Source: CAUPWF01 sp964367685
Lineage (GTDB): Bacteria; Bacillota; Clostridia; Lachnospirales; Lachnospiraceae
Direction: 5' to 3'
NCBI GenBank assembly: GCA_964367685.1
Contig: CAYIYM010000009.1
Span: 4,139 to 68,138 of the forward strand
DNA length: 64,000 nucleotides
Part shown: positions 43,505-50,629 of the stretch, piece after piece
Layout of the letters: every line of letters starts with the position of its first letter
Position numbering within the stretch: the stretch's first letter is position 1
Translations under genes and position numbers: made by a program
The notes under the pieces: generated by a model
The model's input: only the letters and a program-made list of their open reading frames with translations
Database searches by the model: none
Told to the model about the DNA's origin: nothing

Positions 43505-44912
43505 TAAGAATAATATTTCGAATATGATTCTTGGAACTGCATATAGTTCTATGGTAACAGTTGGGCCGACACTGTTGATTGTTTTTGTGTTAATCATGAT
43601 TTACAGTGTACTGGGCTTCAATTATATTGATGTTGCTAGGAGAGAATTACTTTCAACGACTACGTTATATATCTTCGTATTCAGTGGGATTATTACGGCA
43701 CCGATTAACGCTGTTTTTTCACGATACATTGGTGATAAGGTATATCAGAAAAAGACACGAGATATCTTGCCATCTTTCTATACGGGAATTAGTGTTGTTT
43801 CTATTATGGGCACCATGTTAGCTATACCAGTATTATATCGATTATACACAGTGGCAAATGTTGGAACATCATTTATCATAGGCGCGTACGCTCTGTGGAT
43901 GTCAGTAGTAATCGTATTCTTTTCGGTTATTTATATTCATGCAACAAAGGATTACAATGTCGTATTCTTATTCTATGTATTAGGAATGACGATAGCATTT
44001 GCGACATCTTTCGCATTAAATAATTTCGTGGATATTATTGTTGCCATCATTTGGGGTCTGGCTATTGGGTTTTTCTGTATAGCATTTTTGCAATTTGCAT
44101 ATTTGGCTAAATGGTTTGAAGATTCAACAGAAAATTACATGGAGTGTATTCATTATTTATGGAGGTTTAAATCTTTGCTTTTTGCAAATCTTTGTTATAC
44201 CTTGGGAATCTATGCACATATCTTTATTTTCTGGTTTGCAGAAGACCGTGTAATAATTGCAAGTACATTTTTGTCCAATCCAATGTATGATATGGCGGCA
44301 TGTATTGCAATGTTCTCAAATATTACAACAACAATTATTTTCATTGTAATGGCAGAGACGGAGTTTCATGATGCTTATCAACTATATATGCAATCGGTAG
44401 TGGGCGGAACCTATCGTTTGATACAGAAGAATAAAAATATTTTGTTCCGAACTCTAGCACAACAAATAGTACGATTGGTAGTAATTCAGAGTTTAATAAC
44501 ATCAATTTTATTTTTAGTGGCTATAACGTTCTTGCCAAGATTATACTTTGATGCGATGATTATAGAAATTTATCCAGTACTATCAGTGGGGTATTTTATT
44601 CTATTTCTTATGTATTGTATTATTATCTATCTTTATTATTTTAATGATCAAATTGGATGTACAGTCTTATCTGTGGTTTTCCTACTTGGAACCGTGTTTG
44701 GGACTATATATTCGATGGAGCTTGAAATCCAATTTTATGGAATGGGATTGGTAATAGGGTCTGTACTTGGGTTCGCGTGTGGATTTTTTAGGATACGATA
44801 TATTGAAAGGGTAATTAATAAACATATCTTCTGTGATAAAGTTGTAGTAAAAGAAACGAAAAGAGGTCGCAAAGGCCATGTGGCTTATCAAAGAAGTCAT
44901 TTGTATAAATAG
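43467..44912 (+). CDS. pelG: PelG, polysaccharide transporter
   Basis: A 481-aa protein with about 12 helices. I chose ATG 43467 (AAAGGAG 7 bases upstream), inside the 3' end of pelF; an in-frame codon 36 bases earlier has no ribosome site. 'AGIGIELKKIYSKNNISNMILGTAYSSMVTVGPTLL' is a typical PelG start. PelG is a MOP-superfamily transporter thought to pass nascent Pel across the cytoplasmic membrane with PelD, PelE and PelF. The C-terminus is basic and cytoplasmic. Confidence 0.92.
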   Translation: MAGIGIELKKIYSKNNISNMILGTAYSSMVTVGPTLLIVFVLIMIYSVLGFNYIDVARRELLSTTTLYIFVFSGIITAPINAVFSRYIGDKVYQKKTRDILPSFYTGISVVSIMGTMLAIPVLYRLYTVANVGTSFIIGAYALWMSVVIVFFSVIYIHATKDYNVVFLFYVLGMTIAFATSFALNNFVDIIVAIIWGLAIGFFCIAFLQFAYLAKWFEDSTENYMECIHYLWRFKSLLFANLCYTLGIYAHIFIFWFAEDRVIIASTFLSNPMYDMAACIAMFSNITTTIIFIVMAETEFHDAYQLYMQSVVGGTYRLIQKNKNILFRTLAQQIVRLVVIQSLITSILFLVAITFLPRLYFDAMIIEIYPVLSVGYFILFLMYCIIIYLYYFNDQIGCTVLSVVFLLGTVFGTIYSMELEIQFYGMGLVIGSVLGFACGFFRIRYIERVINKHIFCDKVVVKETKRGRKGHVAYQRSHLYK

Positions 44913-44929
44913 ATAAAGGAATTAAGCAT

Positions 44930-46003
44930 ATGCGAAATGTAGATATTAGCTTTGTCATACCTATATACAATGGGAAGAATACTATAGAAAAATGTATTGA
45001 ATCAATAGAGGTGTGTCATTATTTTAATTACGAAATTATTTTGATTAACGATGGCTCTACAGATGGAACGAATGAGGTTGTTGATAAATTGAGTGAACGA
45101 AATGAATGCATACAAGTGATTCACTCTACGAATCAAGGACAGGGAATGGCACGTAATTTGGGGATTTCCAGGGCTCAAGGAAGCTATATTATGTTTGTAG
45201 ATGCAGATGATACAATTATTGGAAATGTAGTGGATGAAATGTTGAATCTAGCGAAGCTCAATGGTTACGACGTAGTATGTGGAACCTATTATCGTATTGA
45301 AGAGATAGAGGAACTTCTAGTTTCAAATGGAATTTCAGAGGGGCGTGTTTCTGCTACAACTGACATAAAGTCGCGCCAACGATTCGAAAAGTTAAAAGAT
45401 AAAAGCGCTTTTGGCTATATGTGGAATAAATTATATCGACGTGAATTTTTGAGTGTGCACAAAATAGAATTAGATCCAGAACGTAAAGTATTTATGGAGG
45501 ATTTTATCTTTAACTTAAAAGTATGGGTGAATCAACCGAAATACTATTATTATAATAAGCCTTGTTACCGCTTCGATGTAAGATTTGAATCTACAACAAG
45601 AAAAAGAGATGATGAAATCGTAGGAAAATCAATGAAAACAATAGAGTCCTATTTTGATTACTTACAAAAACAATCCCTTTATCAGAAACATCTCAATTTA
45701 ATTATTCCACTGGCAATGCGTGTCTGTGCATATTCATTGATTAAAAATATTCCATATGAGGGATTATCCTTTAAACAACTACAAGAACGCATCAAAAGTT
45801 ATCTACAATCACCAGCTTATAGATGCATGGTTCGAACAAAAGGAAGTTTATGTGTATTGCAAAAGACGACAAGTGTAGCTGAAAAAGTACTATATACGAT
45901 TATATTCCTGTGTATAAAATTTCGATGTTGCACGTTATTGGCGTGTGTATTTTGGATAGGATACCCAGTGTTTAAGCGTTATTTGAAACAGAATGTAAAG
46001 TAA
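44930..46003 (+). CDS. GT2 family glycosyltransferase, Pel-operon member
   Basis: A 357-aa transferase: 'ISFVIPIYNGKNTIEKCIESI', 'INDGSTDGTN', 'FVDADDTIIG' (DxD-type) and 'MWNKLYRREFL' are GT2 motifs. The C-terminal ~40 residues are hydrophobic ('YTIIFLCIKFRCCTLLACVFWIGYPVF'). It starts 17 bases after pelG and continues the operon. It is not part of known Pel gene sets, and may add side sugars or act on a different glycan. Confidence 0.85.
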   Translation: MRNVDISFVIPIYNGKNTIEKCIESIEVCHYFNYEIILINDGSTDGTNEVVDKLSERNECIQVIHSTNQGQGMARNLGISRAQGSYIMFVDADDTIIGNVVDEMLNLAKLNGYDVVCGTYYRIEEIEELLVSNGISEGRVSATTDIKSRQRFEKLKDKSAFGYMWNKLYRREFLSVHKIELDPERKVFMEDFIFNLKVWVNQPKYYYYNKPCYRFDVRFESTTRKRDDEIVGKSMKTIESYFDYLQKQSLYQKHLNLIIPLAMRVCAYSLIKNIPYEGLSFKQLQERIKSYLQSPAYRCMVRTKGSLCVLQKTTSVAEKVLYTIIFLCIKFRCCTLLACVFWIGYPVFKRYLKQNVK

Positions 46004-46022
46004 GCTTAGGAGGTCTAGAAAG

Positions 46023-46541
46023 ATGAATGAAGTAATAAATGGAATTGTAACAAGAAGAAGTGTGAGAGATTTCTCTGACAAGTTGGTGGCGAAAGCAGAC
46101 ATAGAAGAATTGCTAAATGTGGCCTTATATGCTCCAAGTGGCATGGGTAGACAAACATGGAAGTTCACAGGCGTATTAAATCAAGGATTAATTCGAGAAC
46201 TTGCAGAAATTATTGGACATGTATGGGATAGAGAAGGATATGAATTTTATAAGGCGCCTGCGCTAATTATTGCATCAAATGAGGCGGATAGTATATGGGG
46301 AAAAGAAGATAATGCTTGTGCATTACAAAACATTTTCTTGGCGGCACATAGCAAAGGGATAGGATCTGTGTGGATCAATCAGTTAAATGGAAAATGCGAT
46401 GTTCCGGAGATAAGGGCAATATTACAAAAATTAAATATTCCAGATAACCATGTAGTATATGGGTTAGCAGCACTGGGGTATTCTATGAGTGAGCCTATGG
46501 GTGCTGTGAAGAAGACTGGAATTACTGAAATTATAGAGTAA
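46023..46541 (+). CDS. Nitroreductase family FMN oxidoreductase
   Basis: A 172-aa flavoprotein. 'IVTRRSVRDFSDKLVAKADIEELLNVALYAPSGMGRQTWKF' is the nitroreductase FMN-binding start, and 'ACALQNIFLAAHSKGIGSVWINQL' the dimer/flavin core. GGAGGT stands 8 bases before the ATG. It is 19 bases after the GT2 gene and likely cotranscribed, but I see no role for it in glycan synthesis; it may be a general NAD(P)H-dependent reductase. Confidence 0.88.
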   Translation: MNEVINGIVTRRSVRDFSDKLVAKADIEELLNVALYAPSGMGRQTWKFTGVLNQGLIRELAEIIGHVWDREGYEFYKAPALIIASNEADSIWGKEDNACALQNIFLAAHSKGIGSVWINQLNGKCDVPEIRAILQKLNIPDNHVVYGLAALGYSMSEPMGAVKKTGITEIIE

Positions 46542-46558
46542 AGGTTAGTAATACGATA

Positions 46559-47362
46559 TTATAAATAGGTTTCTATTACCCGTAACACACCCTCATCATC
46601 ATTTGATGCAGTTACAAAATCGGCAATAGCCTGAACATCGGCATGGGCATTGGCCATTGCAACTCCTAAACCTGCATATTGGAGCATTGTGATATCATTA
46701 CTTCCATCGCCACAGCATATGAGCTCTTCTTTGCTTAGAGATAAATGATGTAGTAGAAGTTCAAGTGCTGCACCCTTATCTACATTTGGAGGTGTGATCT
46801 CAATAAAATCTGGATGAGAGGTACAAAAGCCCAATTCTTTGCCATATTTATGTTTTAGAAACTCTAACATTGGATTGATAAGTTCAATAGGCCCAACAAC
46901 CATCATTTTATGGAGTGGTTTGTTGAAGTGATGAACGAAGTTATCAACTTGCTGAATTGTCATTTTGTTATTTTGGGCAGACCTATGAGTCGCATGGTTG
47001 GGTTCAAAAGCGGAAATGATTTTATCTCCCTCATAAGCAATTAAGTTAAGGTTCGAGTCCTTAATCTCGTGGTAAATCAAAGAAATATAGTCAGAATCTA
47101 AGGTTTGTTCATATAGGATTTTATTTGTCGCAGCATTGTAAATGCATCCGCCATTATATGATAAAATATAGCTACCAAATCGTGGGAATTCCAATGTCTC
47201 TGCAATAGGACGTATTCCATAAGGTGGTCTACCGGTTGCAATGACGACGTGCGTTCCTTCCTCTTGCAATCGGATAAGAGCATGACGAGTGGCAGGTGAA
47301 ATTTCTTTTTTTGAATTAGTAAGCGTTCCATCAAGATCTAAGGCAATGATATGATATTTCAT
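46559..47362 (-). CDS. Cof-type HAD phosphatase
   Basis: A 267-aa HAD hydrolase of subfamily IIB. 'IIALDLDGTLTNSKKEIS' holds the nucleophile motif DxDGT, 'VIATGRPPYG' motif II, and 'LICCGDGSNDITMLQYAGLGVAMANAHADVQAIAD' motifs III-IV. Such enzymes remove phosphate from sugar phosphates, flavin or other small molecules. It is convergent with the nitroreductase gene, separated by only 17 bases, and no terminator is seen between them. Confidence 0.9.
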   Translation of the reverse strand: MKYHIIALDLDGTLTNSKKEISPATRHALIRLQEEGTHVVIATGRPPYGIRPIAETLEFPRFGSYILSYNGGCIYNAATNKILYEQTLDSDYISLIYHEIKDSNLNLIAYEGDKIISAFEPNHATHRSAQNNKMTIQQVDNFVHHFNKPLHKMMVVGPIELINPMLEFLKHKYGKELGFCTSHPDFIEITPPNVDKGAALELLLHHLSLSKEELICCGDGSNDITMLQYAGLGVAMANAHADVQAIADFVTASNDDEGVLRVIETYL

Positions 47363-47590
47363 AAGAGCTTCTCCATTTATTCATTTATATTTATACTACT
47401 ATTAAATCAAGAAAATATATATTTGTAAATTCTTGTTTTGCAAATTACAGCATTATTTCAAAAAAGTAAGATGAAAATGAGTTGAATAGTAAAAAAGTTA
47501 GAAGTAGAATCTTAAAAATGGTATAATATACAACATAGAGTGAAAAAAATTAATTTCTAGAAAATAATGAGAGACACGAGGAGGAGAAAA

Positions 47591-48079
47591 ATGAGTCAAG
47601 CAGAACAAATTTATGAAAAATTAGACAAGTATAAATTGGCATATAAGGTAGAGGATCATGAGCCAGCACTTACAGTAGATGATATGGTGAAGTATGGTTT
47701 GGCAGATAAAGGGGTCTTATGTAAGAATTTGTTTTTGAGAGATTCCAAAGGAAAACGTCATTTCCTAGTTAGCTTAGAAGGTTCGAAGCAAGTAGACTTG
47801 AAAAAATTAGGAAGCATGATTGGCGGGGGAAGTTTAAGTTTTGCATCGCCAGATCGTTTAATGGATATTCTAGGCGTTGTCCAAGGCGCAGTTACTCCAT
47901 TTGCATTAATCAATGACACAGATAGAAAAGTAGAATTTTTCATCGATCAAGAATTAATAAAATGCGATAATTTGGCAATTCATCCCCTAGTGAATACTGC
48001 AACAGTATTCATTTCCTACAAGGATTTGGAGAAATTTTTATGGAATGAAGATATTGATATCATGAAAATAAGACTATAG
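47591..48079 (+). CDS. YbaK/ProX-type aminoacyl-tRNA deacylase
   Basis: A 162-aa protein starting at ATG 47591 behind AGGAGG; the ATG 24 bases earlier lies before the ribosome site. 'HEPALTVDDMVKYGL', 'CKNLFLRDSKGKRHFLVSLEG' and 'LGVVQGAVTPFALIND' match the YbaK/ProXp-ala family, which hydrolyses mischarged Ala-tRNA(Pro) or related species and prevents mistranslation. Monocistronic by appearance. AGTTGAATAGT at 47480-47490 upstream recurs twice before the second GRE operon. Confidence 0.85.
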   Translation: MSQAEQIYEKLDKYKLAYKVEDHEPALTVDDMVKYGLADKGVLCKNLFLRDSKGKRHFLVSLEGSKQVDLKKLGSMIGGGSLSFASPDRLMDILGVVQGAVTPFALINDTDRKVEFFIDQELIKCDNLAIHPLVNTATVFISYKDLEKFLWNEDIDIMKIRL

Positions 48080-48171
48080 AGAAAAGTCTCTAAATAGAAA
48101 GAAAATCAATAATAATTGTATGGATAAATTCAATTACTGTTTGAGCTATTACTATTTTCAAAGGTTTGTTC

Positions 48172-48200
48172 TTGAATTTAGAATTAAATTAAAGTATACT
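48172..48200 (+). promoter_or_regulatory. Promoter of LuxR-type gene 2
   Basis: TTGAAT (48172-48177), 17-bp spacer, TATACT (48195-48200), 52 bp before the start. Confidence 0.7.
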
Positions 48201-48251
48201 TATCTGAGAAAATTTAGGATGAAACCTGAAATAGAATAACAGGAGGGGATT

Positions 48252-49367
48252 ATGAAATCTAAGGATACGAGACAGTTAAATTTTTTCTCGGAAATGTCAG
48301 AAAGACAAATTTCTGCACGTGAATTTTTTAGCAACACATTAATAAGATCGTTAGAACGAAATTTTGATTTGAAGAATATGTTGATTTCATATTTTGACAC
48401 TCACGGAAAGTTTTTGTCGACTGTTAATCGTCATGGTGTGCAAGTAAACAGTGAGAAGCATCCTTATTGTAAATTCTTTGCTAAAGACCTAGTGCGGCAG
48501 CTTATTCATGAAGATGCAGTAAGAGATCAATTGACATACTTTAATGTGGTGCCAAGATTGTATAAATCTACAGATGTGATTCCAGTAGAGGATTATGAAG
48601 AATCAGAATATGTGAAATTTATTCGTACACATTTTGGGGCTAAGTATAGCGTGACTATGGCATTTGGAATTAATGCCTATATACAAGTTACATTTTTTAA
48701 AGAGGAAGAATCAGGAGATTTTACAGATTCGGAAATCGAAGAATTAGAGCGTATCTATGTATATATTGCGAATTCCTATAAGAATTTCAAAAAACACGAA
48801 CAGGCCAAAATTGTTTCAGGAATTCAAAGCCAAGTAATAGAACAAGGTGCAAAGGCCTATTTAGTGACAGATGATTTTATGCATATTATGAGTTGCAACA
48901 AGGAAGCGCAAGGTTACTTGAAGAAAATAATCGGTCCGATTGTAATAGAACAGTTAAAAAGTACACAGCCATGTAATTGGTTGCCGTTTCTACTTGGAAA
49001 TGTCGAAGGGGCTATGACAGAGAATAGTGTGCAGACAAGAGTTATTCAAGACTATATTTTCAAAATCAATACACATGATCAAAGTTATTCAAATGGGATC
49101 ATCGATCGTTATTATTGGATTACAATTGCAAAAAAGGAAGACAAGAAGGCATTAGAAGTTTCCATGCCTAATTTACCGCTAACACAAGCGGAACGTAGAG
49201 TGGCAGAATTAATGTATAAAGGGCTAACATATAAAGCCATAGCTGATGAGTTGGTAGTTAGCTATCATACAGTGAAGAAACATGTTCAAAATATTTATAC
49301 GAAATGTGGAGTTAAGAGTCGTTTCCAACTTTATCAATGGATTGAAAATAAAGATAGTACGCAGTAA
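48252..49367 (+). CDS. LuxR-type sensor-regulator of GRE cassette 2
   Basis: A 371-aa paralogue of the 25547 protein. The N-terminal sensor region aligns by eye ('ISAREFFSNTLIRSLERNFDLKNMLISYFDTHGKFLS'; 'YFNVVPRLYKSTDVI'; 'SVTMAFGINAYIQVTFF'), and the C-terminal LuxR helix-turn-helix is 'ERRVAELMYKGLTYKAIADELVVSYHTVKKHVQNIYTKCGVKSRFQLYQW'. No receiver or membrane domain. AGGAGGG precedes the ATG. It has its own promoter, and its terminator starts within the coding end. Probable regulator of the activase/GRE operon that follows. Confidence 0.85.
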   Translation: MKSKDTRQLNFFSEMSERQISAREFFSNTLIRSLERNFDLKNMLISYFDTHGKFLSTVNRHGVQVNSEKHPYCKFFAKDLVRQLIHEDAVRDQLTYFNVVPRLYKSTDVIPVEDYEESEYVKFIRTHFGAKYSVTMAFGINAYIQVTFFKEEESGDFTDSEIEELERIYVYIANSYKNFKKHEQAKIVSGIQSQVIEQGAKAYLVTDDFMHIMSCNKEAQGYLKKIIGPIVIEQLKSTQPCNWLPFLLGNVEGAMTENSVQTRVIQDYIFKINTHDQSYSNGIIDRYYWITIAKKEDKKALEVSMPNLPLTQAERRVAELMYKGLTYKAIADELVVSYHTVKKHVQNIYTKCGVKSRFQLYQWIENKDSTQ

Positions 49368-49399
49368 TAAAATTACAGCGTACTATCTTTATTTTTGTA
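49345..49399 (+). terminator. Terminator whose stem begins inside the LuxR-type gene 2
   Basis: The stem 49345-49362 pairs perfectly over 18 bp with 49378-49395 (15-base loop), followed by TTGTAT. The left arm encodes the last residues and the stop codon falls in or near the loop. Confidence 0.88.
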
Positions 49400-49437
49400 T
49401 ATTGTTTAACAAAAGCTGTAAAAATTACATTTGTTAA

Positions 49438-49467
49438 AGTTGAATAGTTTCAAGTGAGTTGAATAGT
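49438..49467 (+). promoter_or_regulatory. Direct repeat AGTTGAATAGT upstream of GRE operon 2
   Basis: Two copies of the 11-mer (49438-49448 and 49457-49467), 19 bp apart, lie 56 bp before the palindrome. A third copy is at 47480-47490. Possible second regulator site. Confidence 0.45.
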
Positions 49468-49522
49468 AAAGAAAAACAAATATGTACAAAGAATGAAATG
49501 GGAAATAAATAAAAATTGGAAA

Positions 49523-49540
49523 ATAGGGAATGTTCCCTAT
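49523..49540 (+). promoter_or_regulatory. Palindromic operator candidate upstream of GRE operon 2
   Basis: ATAGGGAA-TG-TTCCCTAT is a perfect 8+2+8 inverted repeat, 108 bp before the activase start. It differs from the site at 26752-26769 only at the third base and its symmetric partner, a compensated change that keeps the dyad. Confidence 0.78.
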
Positions 49541-49648
49541 TGGAAGTGGTAACTTAGGTAATTCACTTTTCAAGGTATTTTTGATACTATTTTAACATAA
49601 TAATGAAAGTCAAAAATAACTGACTTATTTTTTTAGGAGGAAATCCAA

Positions 49649-50599
49649 GTGTCACAAATAGGAGTTGTTTTTAACATTCAGCGATTTACAATTCATGATG
49701 GTCCAGGATTGCGTACCGAGCTATTTTTAAAGGGGTGTCCCCTTCGTTGTAAATGGTGTAGCAATCCAGAAAGCTGGCTAATGAAAATTCAGCCAGGCAT
49801 TTACAAGACAAAATGTATTTCGTATAAGAAATGTGCATCTTGTACGGAAGTTTGCCCACAAGAAGGAGCTTTAAATTTCTATCGTGGCAAAATAAAAGAA
49901 ATTGATAGAAGTAAGTGCACAGATTGTCTTGCGTGTCATAGAGAGTGTCCAGCAGAAGCAATTAAACAGTGGGGCAAAGAGATGTCGGTGAATGAGTGTA
50001 TGAAAGAAATTCGAAAGGATGTCGGTTATTACGAGCGTTCAGGAGGAGGCGTCACAATATCTGGAGGAGAGCCCTTGTTACAAAGTGATTTTGTATCAGA
50101 GTTATTTAAGGCTTGTAAAGAAGAGAATATTCATACATGCTTTGAATCTTCATTCTATGGAAAATGGAGTGATATTCAAAAAGTAGAACCTTATACAGAT
50201 TTGTTTATCTCAGACATCAAACATATGGATACAGCGATTCATAAAGAGTATACAGGTGTAGGAAATGAAAGTATTTTAGAGAATCTGAAGAAGTTAACAG
50301 GTGAAGGCAGAGAAGTGATACTTCGAATTCCAGTTATTCCAAATGTGAATGATGATATGGAGAATATCGAAGCAACCGCTGATTTTATTATAAACGAGTT
50401 GAATGGAAAGGTAAGAACCTTACAATTACTGAGTTTTATGCGTTTGGGAGAAGAGAAATATGCTTCTCTTGGAATGGAATATCAAATGGAGAAAGTAAGA
50501 ATAAATAGAAGATCATTTCAGAAAAAGGTATCTGAAATTTCAAAATATTTTAATAGCCGTGGCATTCATTGCTTAGTAGGCACAAAGGAAAAAGAATAA
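49649..50599 (+). CDS. Glycyl radical enzyme activating enzyme (radical SAM) 2
   Basis: A 316-aa activase beginning at GTG 49649 behind AGGAGG. Cys30, Cys34 and Cys37 in 'GCPLRCKWCSNPES' are the radical SAM cluster ligands; the ferredoxin insert is 'CISYKKCASCTEVCPQ' and 'CTDCLACHRECPAEAI'. 'YERSGGGVTISGGEPLLQ' is the SAM site. Same length as the activase at 26901 and similar throughout, ending in the same 'FNSRGIHCLVGTKEK'. It should activate the GRE encoded 30 bases downstream. Confidence 0.93.
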   Translation: MSQIGVVFNIQRFTIHDGPGLRTELFLKGCPLRCKWCSNPESWLMKIQPGIYKTKCISYKKCASCTEVCPQEGALNFYRGKIKEIDRSKCTDCLACHRECPAEAIKQWGKEMSVNECMKEIRKDVGYYERSGGGVTISGGEPLLQSDFVSELFKACKEENIHTCFESSFYGKWSDIQKVEPYTDLFISDIKHMDTAIHKEYTGVGNESILENLKKLTGEGREVILRIPVIPNVNDDMENIEATADFIINELNGKVRTLQLLSFMRLGEEKYASLGMEYQMEKVRINRRSFQKKVSEISKYFNSRGIHCLVGTKEKE

Positions 50600-50629
50600 A
50601 AAAATCACATATTTTCAGGAGGAAACATT

